The notes: generated by a model from the sequence alone, not told the origin. 64,000 nt of DNA from Caecitellus pseudoparvulus (GCA_965644315.1 CBFFRQ010000052.1:1-64000); one strand, 5' to 3'; positions 1-10,709 are shown, numbered from the stretch's first letter. Translations and numbers: made by a program.

Positions 1-1
1 T

Positions 2-3000
2 TGCGCGGAGCTTCCGTGTGCACATAGCACCACATGCGGAGTGACGCGCGGCCCGCCCCACCCAGCCCTGCGACGACCTCCCATTCGCAGTGGTCAGAGC
101 TACGTGTACGCGAACTGCTCGCAGACTGCGCCTTTGGAGGTGGGTGTGGGGGAGGAGCTGTACGTTTCCGCGTTGCCGCAGGGTGGTTGGGAGGCTGGTG
201 TCAGCTGCTCCTGGACCATCACAGCGGCCACGCCGAAGAACCTGCGGGCTGATGCTATGTACATCGATGCCCCTGCAGCCACTCTCTACATCGATGTGCA
301 GTCGTTTGATGGGAGGTTCGAGACGAGGGAACTTGTGTCAACCCTCAACGTGCTTCAGAACAGGGCACGGCCGGGGACTGCCGTCACTGCTGGCCAAATT
401 GACTTGACCTTTACCCCTGGATCCATCACACCAACGTCCGGGCAAGGCTTTCAGTTCCGTTTCACGGCAACTGACGAGGCCCCGCCAGACTCACCTGGCT
501 TTCCTGCAGTGTCCAACAGGCCAACTCCATCTGGGACCCCCTCCGTGACCCCCTCCGTGTCTACCTCACCGTCCACCTCACCCAGCCCAAGCACCTTCCC
601 CGCATCAGGCACAGTGCTGGTGGACTGCCAAGACACAGCGCCCATCCGCCTGGGGCTCGGGGCACAGGCCATCATCCAGTACTACCAGGGAGATCCAGGC
701 GAGCTGCCGTCGTGGGGTGACTGTGCGTGGACGGTGGTGGGGGGAGCGGGTGCAAACATCCGGGCGACGTTGATGGCGTTTGACAGCAGCAGTTACTCCA
801 CGTTTGCCCGGTTTGAGTGGCATTCAGACTCTATGAACACGAACCGTATTCAGAGCCCGTTCACGTGGGGAGGCCGCAGCAGCACCAACGCGTTGGTCAT
901 GAGCTCTGCCAGTGACTTCACCATTGGCTTGACGCGCTCTTTTGCGACGTACCTGGACTTCACGCTGGTTGTGGAGGGGGTCAGCAGTGCGCCTGGCGCT
1001 CCGGCGTCTCCGAACCCATCTCCGACTCCGGCAGCCGCAAGTGGGACCCCAACGCCAACGCCAATGCCACTATCAGAAGGGGTCGTGTTCTTGGACAGTG
1101 TTTCAGAGCATACAGAGGTTCGATTGGGCATTGGAGGTGTGGTTTGGCTGCAGCCCTTCACCACTGCTCCTGGGCGACTGCTGCTGGGGGGTCCGAGTCA
1201 AACCTGGGGCATCACGGCCGGCCCATCTGTGCGCGTGCGCTACAGCATTGTCTGGCACGACTTCTCTGCAAACACCGAGCCAGCTCTCTGCAAACCGCGT
1301 CTGAATGGACAAAGTGATTGTTTGAGCCAGAGTGAGACCTCCTTGGGCTTATCAGGCTCTTTCAATGGGCGATTACAATTCTCCTGGACTTCGGGAGTTC
1401 GATATCAGCCTGCTGGCATGGCAGATGGCGGTTTCCTGATGCGCCTGGAGGGCATTCCCATCTCAGGCACCATCCCGTCGGCCACCCCCCCTCCAGCCGT
1501 GCTGCCAAGCCCTGCACCCGGCAGCGCTGTCGTGTCTGGTGCTGAGATTGTGGACGTGTCTGTGACGCCGTTCAACGCGACGCTGGTGCCGGGATCTGAG
1601 CTGACGATTCGCAGTCTTCGAGACATGCGACCACTTACGAGCGGAGGCGACTACAGCTGGTCTGTTCGTGTGGAGCCTGGAGCGTTCATTCGAGTGGAGA
1701 TCACGAAAGTTGTGAATGCTTCAGGTGGCGCAATTATGGTGTATGATGATAGCTTGCTTATCAAGTCTGTTGACTGGAGTTGGAGGTTGGCCCCATTGCA
1801 GCCTGGCACTGCTCCTGGGACAGGCATCTTTGCTGGCCCAGTTCAAATCCGAGCTTGGTCAGATAATTCTTACATTTCCCCTTTCGAGGTCAAGCTCCGG
1901 CACTGGAACATCGCCCCAGGCACGACGCCATCACCGTCGCCGTCGCCGAGTGTCACGCCGTCCATGTCGGCCACGCCCAGTGTCACGCCATCTCAGACAG
2001 CCTCACCATCTGTCACTCCATCATGGTCTGCCACTGCTTCAGTAAGCTCCTCTGGCTCGCCAAGCCCCTCCATGAGCAGCACTAGCTCGCCAACACGCGA
2101 CCCGACAAGCACTGCCATGTCCTTCACCCCACCGCCTGCCACCTCGGCAGCCGCCTCCCCGTCCACTGGCGCGTCTCCCTCATCCACACGCTCACCCACA
2201 CCCACTTCATCCCAGTCACCCTCCATGTCGCCGTCCATGTCCACGTCGCCGAGCCCCACTGCATCTGGCACCCCCCCCATGTCTGGGTACGCAGTGATGC
2301 TGCCGGTGCCAGGGTCCCCGACCCGCAAGCCGGTGCACCTGGGCAACTGCTCCTCCTGTGCGGCCAGCCTGCGCAGTGGGCAGGCAGGGGTGCCCTACGC
2401 TGGGGGCATGAACTACACGTGGATGCTGTCGCCTGAGCCGGGCATGTCTGTGCGCATCACGGTGCTGAGGCTGAACCTGAACACTGCTGGGGGCGACTCC
2501 CTGCGCATCGCGTGGGGTGCCGGTGCGGGTGGGGGCGGCACGCTGCGACGACGACGCCGGGCGTCATCTGCTGCGAGCGGGAGCGTGACGCTGACGGGGT
2601 CAAGCGTGGTGCCCTTCGGCAACTCGTCAGTGCCAGGGGACGCAGTGCTGCCGGCGCCGGTGTCAGTGAGCTTCCAGACGGGTGCAGGCGGTGGCGTGGG
2701 GGGGTATGGAGGCTTCGAGCTGGTGGGTCAGTCTGATGCGGGGAGTCCCGGGACGCCCGCTGGGCCTGGTCCCTCGCCGTCCAGCAGTCCGTCTGCAGGT
2801 CCATCTCCGTCGTCCACGGCGAGTGTGGCTGCGTCGAGCCTCGTACCGTCTCCGACTGCGTCTCCTGGGGGCCAGGCGGGTGCTGGTCAGGCTGGTCCTG
2901 GCAAGGAGGAGGAGGGCGGGCTGCCGCTGGGTGGCAGCCTTGGCATCGGTGCTGCTGCTCTGCTCGTGGTCGTGTTGGCTGGGGCTGCCATTCTGTGGTG

Positions 3001-3097
3001 GCGTCGGCAGTCTGCATCTCAACCTTCAGGCAGTGCTACTGCAGCGGAAGGAGTCGAGATGAAGGTTGTGTCGGACAACCCACTTCACAGTGTGTGA
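2..3097 (+). CDS. CUB-like, Ser/Thr/Pro-rich type I membrane protein, copy A (5' partial)
   Basis: The frame is open from the window edge and its first exon is probably outside. The apparent start at 41 is GTG, so it is not accepted. A likely splice acceptor (TTCGCAG) ends at 90, just before the first conserved module. The protein has five beta-rich modules of CUB type: Cys near the start, a Cys-x-Trp or Tyr-Thr-Trp core, then alternating hydrophobic strands. They are separated by linkers of Pro, Ser and Thr (about 500-600, 1000-1070, 1480-1530, 1915-2275 and 2760-2910). A hydrophobic helix (2930-3000) is followed by Arg-Arg and a tail of about 30 residues ending NPLHSV, so it is probably a surface protein with a large extracellular part. 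The linkers are probably O-glycosylated. Ligand unknown. It is the upstream member of a tandem pair with the gene at 3712-7119. Confidence 0.8.
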   Translation, partial: CAELPCAHSTTCGVTRGPPHPALRRPPIRSGQSYVYANCSQTAPLEVGVGEELYVSALPQGGWEAGVSCSWTITAATPKNLRADAMYIDAPAATLYIDVQSFDGRFETRELVSTLNVLQNRARPGTAVTAGQIDLTFTPGSITPTSGQGFQFRFTATDEAPPDSPGFPAVSNRPTPSGTPSVTPSVSTSPSTSPSPSTFPASGTVLVDCQDTAPIRLGLGAQAIIQYYQGDPGELPSWGDCAWTVVGGAGANIRATLMAFDSSSYSTFARFEWHSDSMNTNRIQSPFTWGGRSSTNALVMSSASDFTIGLTRSFATYLDFTLVVEGVSSAPGAPASPNPSPTPAAASGTPTPTPMPLSEGVVFLDSVSEHTEVRLGIGGVVWLQPFTTAPGRLLLGGPSQTWGITAGPSVRVRYSIVWHDFSANTEPALCKPRLNGQSDCLSQSETSLGLSGSFNGRLQFSWTSGVRYQPAGMADGGFLMRLEGIPISGTIPSATPPPAVLPSPAPGSAVVSGAEIVDVSVTPFNATLVPGSELTIRSLRDMRPLTSGGDYSWSVRVEPGAFIRVEITKVVNASGGAIMVYDDSLLIKSVDWSWRLAPLQPGTAPGTGIFAGPVQIRAWSDNSYISPFEVKLRHWNIAPGTTPSPSPSPSVTPSMSATPSVTPSQTASPSVTPSWSATASVSSSGSPSPSMSSTSSPTRDPTSTAMSFTPPPATSAAASPSTGASPSSTRSPTPTSSQSPSMSPSMSTSPSPTASGTPPMSGYAVMLPVPGSPTRKPVHLGNCSSCAASLRSGQAGVPYAGGMNYTWMLSPEPGMSVRITVLRLNLNTAGGDSLRIAWGAGAGGGGTLRRRRRASSAASGSVTLTGSSVVPFGNSSVPGDAVLPAPVSVSFQTGAGGGVGGYGGFELVGQSDAGSPGTPAGPGPSPSSSPSAGPSPSSTASVAASSLVPSPTASPGGQAGAGQAGPGKEEEGGLPLGGSLGIGAAALLVVVLAGAAILWWRRQSASQPSGSATAAEGVEMKVVSDNPLHSV

Positions 3098-3180
3098 AGT
3101 GGTCGTGCGTGAACAAGGTCCGTGAGCCGTCCGTGCCGTCTTCCCGTGGGCTGAATGCATGTCCTGGGTACTGTGATCTG
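91..3180 (+). repeat. Tandem gene duplication, unit A (partner 3900-7200)
   Basis: The region from 91 onward aligns with 3900 onward. The offset is 3809 bp at the 5' end and 4022 bp at the 3' end. The difference of 213 bp is an insertion in the fourth Ser/Thr/Pro linker of the second unit. Identity continues about 80 bp past the stop codons. Confidence 0.9.
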
Positions 3181-3711
3181 GTTTGTTAGAGGTCTGAGTC
3201 TGTTGTCACATGTGCACATTTTGCTTGGGTCGCGGACAAGTTCGGTGCTGCGTTCCACACACGTTTCATCTTTGCTCTGGCAGCGCCGGAATGCGATGGT
3301 GCAATGAAGACAGCCAAGGACGGAGTTGTTGCAATGAGCCAGTGGTTTCGAAGTGAGTCTGTACTGAACGCTCAGCGTCTATCAGTGTGGGGGGATCGGG
3401 GGAGCGCAAGAGGCTCTGTCCGATTCTTTGCGCTTGTCCATGAGGTGCAGGATCATTATTGTTGTTTCATGGCTCACGCACAAACAACTCAACCTGCCGA
3501 TACCCTCCAGCCGGAGTCGACACATGCACTGATGAAATCTGGTTCCTGTGTGTTATCCTTCATCATTTCACTGGTTCATCAGTATGGGAAGTGACCCACA
3601 CGCGGCCCGCAGCCGAGGGTTGAGCGCGGAAACTCGCCCTGTCCGCGGCGGCAACAGCAGGGCCTCCACACCAGCCCCCCAGGCGCTGCCTCGCCTTCTC
3701 TGCACGCTTGC
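3098..3711. other. Spacer between the tandem surface-protein genes
   Basis: No convincing coding exon. It carries the 3' end of copy A, with GAATGCATG at 3153-3161, and the presumed promoter of copy B. A short reading frame from 3532 begins with Met-Lys and a hydrophobic stretch, so it could be a signal-peptide exon of copy B, but no splice pattern could be proved. Confidence 0.4.
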
Positions 3712-6700
3712 ATGCCTTTCATGCACCCTCCAAGGCGCCAGGTGCGTGGGAGCCCCTCTGCTGTGGCACAAACAGCGCGTGCAAGCTGCATGTTGAAGCT
3801 GTGCCGTCATTGCGCGGAGCTTCCATGTGCACAAAGCACCCCCCGCGGTGTGACGCGCTGGCCGCCCCACTCAGCCCTGCGACGACCTCCCATTCACAGT
3901 GGTCAGAGCTACGTGTACGCGAACTGCTCGCAGACTGCGCCTTTGGAGGTGGGTGTGGGGGAGGAGCTGTACGTTTCCGCGTTGCCGCAGGGTGGTTGGG
4001 AGGCTGGTGTCAGCTGCTCCTGGACCATCACAGCGGCCACGCCGAAGAACCTGCGGGCTGATGCTCTATTTGTGAGCGTCCCGTGGGCCACTCTCTACAT
4101 CGATGTGCAGTCAGACGGAGGGAGCATGGAAAGCAGGCAAGCCAGTTCCGCCACTGCCACGCTGCAGACTTTCTCCCCTGGAGGCGTTGCCGTCACAGCG
4201 GGACTGATGGAGTTGACCTTCACCCCTGGATCTCGGAGTCCGTCATCCGGGCAAGGCTTTCAGTTCCGTTTCACGGCAACTGACGAGGCCCCGCCAGACT
4301 CGCCTGGGGCCTCCGCCCCGTCCACGAAGCCCACTCCATCTGGGACCCCCTCCGTGACCCCTTCCGTGTCTACCTCACCGTCCACCTCACCCAGCCCAAG
4401 CACCTTCCCCGCATCAGGCACAGTGCTGGTGGACTGCCAAGACACAGCGCCCATCCGCCTGGGGCTCGGGGCACAGGCCATCATCCAGTACTACCAGGGA
4501 GATCCAGGCGAGCTGCCGTCGTGGGGTGACTGTGCGTGGACGGTGGTGGGGGGAGCGGGTGCAAACATCCGGGCGACGTTGATGGCGTTTGACAGCAGCG
4601 ACTACCGTACACTCGCCGAGTTTGAGTGGCACTCGGGCAGGCTCGTCAGCGAGCGTATTCAGAGCCCGTTCACGTGGGGAGGCCGCAGCAGCACCAACGC
4701 GTTGGTCATGAGCTCTGCCAGTGACTTCACCATTGGCTTGACGCGCTCTTTTGCGACGTACCTGGACTTCACGCTGGTTGTGGAGGGGGTCAGCAGTGCG
4801 CCTGGCGCTCCGGCGTCTCCGAACCCATCTCCAACCCCACCAGCCCCCAGTGAGACACCGACGCCAACACCAATGCCTCAGGAGCTGGGGACGCTGTACC
4901 TAGACAGTTTATCTTCCCAAAGCGAAGTGAACCTTGGCATTGGGGGTATGGTTTGGCTGCAGCCTTTCAACACGGCTCCTGGGCGACTGCTGCTGGGGGG
5001 TCCATACAAGCCTTTGGGCATCACGGCCGGCCCATCTGTGCGCGTGCGCTACAGCATCGTCTGGCACGACTTCTCTGCCACTAGTGGACCGCTTCTGTGC
5101 TTGTCTCAACCTTCTGGCCTGAATGCTTGCCGCAGTCGAAGCATGACGAGTCTGAGCTTGTCGGGGTCGTGGACCGGGACGAGGCGTGTGGTTTCATGGA
5201 CCCCGAACTCTGGGGGCAACCCTGCTGGGATGGTGAGCGGAGGGTTCCTGATGCGCCTGGAGGGCATTCCCATCTCAGGCACCATCCCGTCGGCCACCCC
5301 CCCTCCAGCCGTGCTGCCAAGCCCTGCACCCGGCAGCGCTGTCGTGTCTGGTGCTGAGATTGTGGACGTGTCTGTGACGCCGTTCAACGCGACGCTGGTG
5401 CCGGGGTCTGAGCTGACGGTTCGCTCTTTACGAAACATGGGCCCACTGAGCAATGGTGGGACGTACGAGTGGTCTGTTCGTGTGGAGCCTGGAGCGTTCA
5501 TTCGAGTGGAGATCACGCGCATGGTGACAACACAAGGTGGTCTCCTGATTTTTTATGACGATGGAGTGCTGGCCAAGAGCTTGACAGGGATGGACGGCCT
5601 GCAGCCATTGCAGCCTGGCTCTGCTCCTGGGACGGGCATCTTTGCTGGTCCACTTCGGCTCGTTGTTTCAGACTCCCTCGCAATTTCCCCTTTCGAGGTC
5701 AAGCTCCGGCACTGGAACATCGCCCCAGGCACGACGCCATCACCGTCGCCGTCGCCGAGTGTCACGCCGTCCATGTCGGCCACGCCCAGTGTCACGCCAT
5801 CTCAGACAGCCTCACCATCTGTCACTCCATCTCAAACGGCGTCGTCGTCCTCGACAACAACACAGACACCTACCGCGTCAGTGTCTGCGCTGTCCACGCC
5901 CAGCTCCACTGCCACGACGAGTGCCACAGCCACGACAAGTGCCAGCACATCTGGTACCCCGTCTGTCTCTCAGACTCCTGCGACGACAAGCTCCCCCACA
6001 TCGTCAGTGTCGACGTCGCCCTCGCAGACTGGCACAATGACCGCGACGGCGTCTGCTACAGCCTCGAGCTCGCCGAGCCCCTCCATGAGCAGCACTTCAG
6101 CGCCGTCACACGATCCGGCAATCTCGCCAACCGCCTCATCATCTTCCACATCCCCGCCCACGGCCTCGGCAGCCGCCTCCCCGTCCACTGGCGCGTCTCC
6201 CTCATCCACACGCTCACCCACACCCACTTCATCCCAGTCACCCTCCATGTCGCCGTCCATGTCCACGTCGCCGAGCCCCACTGCATCTGGCACCCCCCCC
6301 ATGTCTGGGTACGCAGTGATGCTGCCGGTGCCAGGGTCCCCGACCCGCAAGCCGGTGCACCTGGGCAACTGCTCCTCCTGTGCGGCCAGCCTGCGCAGTG
6401 GGCAGGCAGGGGTGCCCTACGCTGGGGGCATGAACTACACGTGGATGCTGTCGCCTGAGCCGGGCATGTCTGTGCGCATCACGGTGCTGAGGCTGAACCT
6501 GAACACTGCTGGGGGCGACTCCCTGCGCATCGCGTGGGGTGCCGGTGCGGGTGGGGGCGGCACGCTGCGACGACGACGCCGGGCGTCATCTGCTGCGAGC
6601 GGGAGCGTGACGCTGACGGGGTCAAGCGTGGTGCCCTTCGGCAACTCGTCAGTGCCAGGGGACGCAGTGCTGCCGGCGCCGGTGTCAATGAGCTTCCAGA

Positions 6701-7119
6701 CGGGTGCAGGCGGTGGCGTGGGGGGGTATGGAGGCTTCGAGCTGGTGGGTCAGTCTGATGCGGGGAGTCCCGGGACGCCCGCTGGGCCTGGTCCCTCGCC
6801 GTCCAGCAGTCCGTCTGCAGGTCCATCTCCGTCGTCCACGGCGAGTGTGGCTGCGTCGAGCCTCGTACCGTCTCCGACTGCGTCTCCTGGGGGCCAGGCG
6901 GGTGCTGGTCAGGCTGGTCCTGGCAAGGAGGAGGAGGGCGGGCTGCCGCTGGGTGGCAGCCTTGGCATCGGTGCTGCTGCTCTGCTCGTGGTCGTGTTGG
7001 CTGGGGCTGCCATTCTGTGGTGGCGTCGGCAGTCTGCATCTCAACCTTCAGGCAGTGCTACTGCAGCGGAAGGAGTCGAGATGAAGGTTGTGTCGGACAA
7101 CCCACTTCACAGTGTGTGA
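3712..7119 (+). CDS. CUB-like, Ser/Thr/Pro-rich type I membrane protein, copy B
   Basis: Full-length partner of the upstream gene, up to 1135 residues if the ATG at 3712 is used. The first 63 residues are not convincing protein. A splice acceptor (TTCACAG) ending at 3899 sits at the same place as in copy A, so the true start, with a signal peptide, may lie in an upstream exon. The five CUB-like modules lie at about 3901-4300, 4420-4800, 4885-5255, 5340-5720 and 6300-6760. The fourth linker (5725-6290) is about 70 residues longer than in copy A. One transmembrane helix (6950-7020) precedes a short basic tail. From about 6290 to the stop it is almost identical to copy A, with one Val/Met change seen. 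The outer loops of modules 1-4 differ strongly. Probably a cell-surface recognition or adhesion protein (inference). Confidence 0.8.
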   Translation: MPFMHPPRRQVRGSPSAVAQTARASCMLKLCRHCAELPCAQSTPRGVTRWPPHSALRRPPIHSGQSYVYANCSQTAPLEVGVGEELYVSALPQGGWEAGVSCSWTITAATPKNLRADALFVSVPWATLYIDVQSDGGSMESRQASSATATLQTFSPGGVAVTAGLMELTFTPGSRSPSSGQGFQFRFTATDEAPPDSPGASAPSTKPTPSGTPSVTPSVSTSPSTSPSPSTFPASGTVLVDCQDTAPIRLGLGAQAIIQYYQGDPGELPSWGDCAWTVVGGAGANIRATLMAFDSSDYRTLAEFEWHSGRLVSERIQSPFTWGGRSSTNALVMSSASDFTIGLTRSFATYLDFTLVVEGVSSAPGAPASPNPSPTPPAPSETPTPTPMPQELGTLYLDSLSSQSEVNLGIGGMVWLQPFNTAPGRLLLGGPYKPLGITAGPSVRVRYSIVWHDFSATSGPLLCLSQPSGLNACRSRSMTSLSLSGSWTGTRRVVSWTPNSGGNPAGMVSGGFLMRLEGIPISGTIPSATPPPAVLPSPAPGSAVVSGAEIVDVSVTPFNATLVPGSELTVRSLRNMGPLSNGGTYEWSVRVEPGAFIRVEITRMVTTQGGLLIFYDDGVLAKSLTGMDGLQPLQPGSAPGTGIFAGPLRLVVSDSLAISPFEVKLRHWNIAPGTTPSPSPSPSVTPSMSATPSVTPSQTASPSVTPSQTASSSSTTTQTPTASVSALSTPSSTATTSATATTSASTSGTPSVSQTPATTSSPTSSVSTSPSQTGTMTATASATASSSPSPSMSSTSAPSHDPAISPTASSSSTSPPTASAAASPSTGASPSSTRSPTPTSSQSPSMSPSMSTSPSPTASGTPPMSGYAVMLPVPGSPTRKPVHLGNCSSCAASLRSGQAGVPYAGGMNYTWMLSPEPGMSVRITVLRLNLNTAGGDSLRIAWGAGAGGGGTLRRRRRASSAASGSVTLTGSSVVPFGNSSVPGDAVLPAPVSMSFQTGAGGGVGGYGGFELVGQSDAGSPGTPAGPGPSPSSSPSAGPSPSSTASVAASSLVPSPTASPGGQAGAGQAGPGKEEEGGLPLGGSLGIGAAALLVVVLAGAAILWWRRQSASQPSGSATAAEGVEMKVVSDNPLHSV

Positions 7120-7332
7120 AGTGGTCGTGCGTGAACAAGGTCCGTGAGCCGTCCGTGCCGTCTTCCCGTGGGCTGAATGCATGCCCGGGCTACAAGTGTG
7201 GACAGGCTCGGTCCGGACCCAGACACCCTGGGGACTGCGATTATGAAACTGTCGAAATGTGGATCAAAACTCGCCCCCCTCAGACAGGTACGCATGTGCT
7301 AGTGTTGTGAGAGTGAGCTTGGCACCTTCACC

Positions 7333-9383
7333 ATGGCCGCAACAACGGCCAGCGTCCCAGCTGGCAGTGCAGCTGCTGCGCCACCAGTGCCAGGTGGCAG
7401 CGCGGCTGCACCTCCTGCGCCCGCCTCAGCCTCGAACAAGCCTGTACAGATTGTGCGAATCTCAGATGATGGAGCCAGTTTCACCCTCGTCGAAAGTGCC
7501 CTTGCAGAGGTGCTGGACAAGGTGCGCGGGGTGCTTCGAGCAGGTGCAGTGCATTTCGGTGTCACTGTCGATGTCCACGGCGCAGGTACCCCGAGGAATG
7601 AAGGTGTCCGTAGTTTCCATCGTTGGGGCTTTCCGCACTGGTAAAAGCTTTCTGCTGGATCTCCTCCTACGCTACCTCAGCTCGCCTGAGGGCAGCAAGG
7701 CTTCTTCAGGTGCGTGTGCCCAGTGCACTGGCGTTGTGGCCGGCCATCACACCCCGCACTCTCATGCCCCGCCCCTTTCTCGAGCAGCCCTTCCAGTTTG
7801 TGACGGCTCATCATCGTGGCTCCAGAAAGAGGGAGTTGTGGAAGGGCAAGCAGCACAAGGAGAGCAGAGTTCAGAGAGCACGGGTGGCTTCTCGTGGAGG
7901 TCTGGGCGTGAGCGCTGCACGACGGTGAGTTCTGCTTGGCGTGGGCGAGCATGGCAGGGAGCATGGCTGCAAGGCAACAAACCGAGCCCGTGTGCACTCT
8001 CAGGGTATTTGGCTGTGGAGTGAGCCGTTCTTGCGGGAGCTGCCCAGCACGAGCGGCGCCTCGCAGCGTGGCGAGACAGTGGCGGTGCTGTTGATGGACA
8101 CGCAGGGCATGTTTGACAGTGAGACGAGTCAGATGCTGACGGCCAGCATCTTTGGGCTGTCGACTCTCTTCTCCAGCATGCTCGTGTACAATGTCTCCTC
8201 GCAAGTGCGGGAGGATCACCTGCAGCTCCTCTCCCTCTTCTCGGAGTACGGCCGGCTGGCGTACTTCCAGGGTAACGACGCAGAGGAGCAGCATGCCCCC
8301 TTCCAGCACCTGCAGTTCCTTGTTCGGGACGCCACTGCGCAGGATGTGTCATGGAGAGATGCCACGCTGCCCGTTGAAGCTCTGCGTAGGGACAACGTGC
8401 GCCTGCTGGACAGCGCGCTGCGGCAGCGCTCCCTGGAGGACCTTGCAGCTACACGGGAACAGATCCACACCTGCTTCGAGCAGTTGACGGCTTTCCAGCT
8501 CCCACACCCAGGGCACGATGTGTCAGAAGGCACATTTGGCGGCAGCTTGGCTGAAGTGCGGCCAGCCTTCCTGCGCGCGATGGAGCTGTACGTGCACGAG
8601 TTGTTCACGGAGCGGCTGGCTCCCAAGAAGGTGAATGGCGCACCAGTGACAGCGCGCCAGCTCAAGTCTCTCATGGTGCAGTACTGTGCTATATTCGCTG
8701 ACGGCAGGACTCCCGAGCCGCAGTCCATGCTCAGCGCCACGGCTCAAGGCACCAACACGGCCGCAGTGGAGGAGGGGCAGCTGGACTATGAAGAGGCAAT
8801 GGACGAAGCGCTGCAGAGTGGCGAGTATGTGGACGACAAGGTCCTGGCCGCCCACCACAGAGCTGCAGAGGAAGCTGCCCTGCAGCGGTTCGACTCCATG
8901 GCCAATTTCGGGCCCCAGGCAGCCAAGGCAGCGGCCAAGGACCGCCTGAAGGGTTTCATCAGCCGCCAGTGGGCCCTGACAGCTGAGCTGAATGACGCTC
9001 GGAACCCGTGGAAGAACTTTGAAGTGTACGCGCTGGCGCTCAGCATCGTCGTGGGCGCCTTCATGGTGCGGCAGCTGCTGGAGCTGACCTGCTCCTCCTG
9101 GTCCTCAGTGTGCCACCGCAGCTCGGCCTTCCTTGCTTTCTTGTACACGACGGTGCTTGCGCTGTCTGTGGTCATGGCTGTCGTGACGGGCCAGCCAGCG
9201 GTCCAGCGTGCTCGCAGCATGCTCATGCCGCTGCTGTCCACTGGGCAAGCTGCGGTGGCAGCCCTGGTGGAGGCAAACCAGGTCAACCAGCCCTCCGTTG
9301 CACCTCTGCGACGCAATGGCTCTGACCGTGCATTGAGGCGGCAGGGATCAAGCCTGCGCAAGCGCCGTGGGGTTCAAGAGTAG
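7333..9383 (+). CDS. Atlastin/GBP-type dynamin-like GTPase of the ER
   Basis: Exons 7333-7521, 7586-7709, 7788-7924 (the start could also be 7797) and 8004-9383; all junctions keep frame. Atlastin-family GTPases bind ER membranes, dimerise across them and fuse tubules. The G1 loop reads GAFRTGKSF, with the Arg typical of atlastins. Switch motif FSWR...ERCTT, G3 MDTQG, then the VYN...LQLLSLFSEYGRLA block and an RD element (FLVRD) at the G4 position. After a helical middle domain, two hydrophobic segments (about 9020-9075 and 9125-9185) form the membrane hairpin, followed by a basic tail. N-terminal 35 residues are Ala/Pro-rich. The single gene and full motif set suggest an active ER-shaping enzyme. 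It could be called a Sey1/RHD3 analogue, but the loops match atlastin better. Confidence 0.88.
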
Positions 9384-9643
9384 CTCCCCCTGCGTCTTCT
9401 CCAGCTCACTTTTCCCCGCCGGGTAAAATTCATGTCCAGGGCACACACAGGCAGGCTCCTCATGCATGTTTTGAGGCATTCGCCCTGTTGAGGGGTGCCA
9501 GCTGCCTTCTACAGGACGCTCGCACGACAGTCAGGCTGTGGAGCAGCCTGCACTGAAGCCGGAGCACAGCAAGCTCAACCCTCGTCAGCCTCTTGCAGCA
9601 GGCTCGCGCGCTCGGCGTTGGCTTGACTAGGATACACGCAGGT

Positions 9644-10709
9644 ATGGCTGAGTGGCAAGCAGTTGAGGATCCAGACTCTGGTGCCACGTACTACTACAAT
9701 GCCACCACTGGTGCGTGTGGAGCAGGCCTTGGCCTTGCGGCTGGGTCAAGGCCCACATTTCCGCAGGCACCTGCCAGGCGAACCTCGCTGCGTGCAGCAG
9801 CGGCCGGCGGATAGCCTCGGAGCTGGCTGCGCTGGCACTCGCTGCATCCCACCACTCCCTCACAGGCGAGACTCAGTGGGAGGCACCCGAGGGGTTCGGT
9901 GCCGAAGCTACTGCCGACGCCGGCACAGCGCAAGCTGCAGGCGAGTGGACTGCACATGTTGACGAGGACAGCGGGGCCACGTACTACTACAATGCCAGCA
10001 CTGGGGAGACGACGTGGGAGATGCCAGCAGAAATGGCGGCTGCAGCCACCGAGTCCACACCTGCTTCCGGAGGAGCTGTACGTGCTGTGTTTGCCCCGTG
10101 CACTGCAGTTGCAACCCCGCTGCTGCTGCACCCCGCCAAGGCCAACTGTGCCGTGGGGGGCTCCTTGCAGGCCACGCCCTGCTCACGCTGGGGTACCTAC
10201 TGTGTGCTGCAGCGCTCACGTATGCGCTTGCCGTGTTGCGGGCTGCCCTGCTAGCATCCTGTGGCAGCTCGACGGTGCACTTCCTGAACGACTGGCCTTC
10301 TGAAATGCCGCTTGCATCACTGCACTCGCCCCCTCCTCGTCCTGCCCGCACGCAGCAACGCAAGAGCACCCTCAACCGGAAGAGCATGATGCAGAAGCGT
10401 GCCCAGGCCAGCAAGAGCAGCAAGCCCCAGACCGTGGCCGAGAAGCTGGCCGCGCGTTCGAAGCGCTTCATCCAGCTGCGCAAGGCGGAGCGGGCAGGGT
10501 CCAAGGCCGCAGCCTTCGCAGCTGCAGGAAGCCTCATGCGTTCTGCCAGCGTGGCAGGTGCAGACGAAGCGGGCGGCGAAGCTCCCGCTGGTGAGAGTGC
10601 GGCTTCACCGTGGCAGGCGGTGCTGGATGAGGACTCAGGTGCGACATACTACTACAACTCCGAGACGGGGGAGACGACGTGGGACATGCCTGAGGGCTTC
10701 GCGGGGTAG
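9644..10709 (+). CDS. Protein with three near-identical WW domains
   Basis: Exons 9644-9710, 9866-10077 and 10356-10709 give 210 residues. The first ATG in frame is 9644. WW domains bind proline-rich peptides. The three copies each show W, then DSGATYYYN, then GET.W..P (first domain split by intron 1 within its loop; second about 9945-10025; third about 10610-10705). Between WW2 and WW3 lies a basic segment of about 80 residues rich in Lys, Arg, Ser and Ala. There is no catalytic domain, so this is probably an adaptor. Partners unknown. Its stop faces that of the EF-hand gene 152 bp away. Confidence 0.8.

Noticed and set aside
5725-6290. Short repeats that might suggest a CRISPR array or minisatellite
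   Set aside because: They encode Ser/Thr/Pro linkers, with degenerate codon-level repeats and no spacers.
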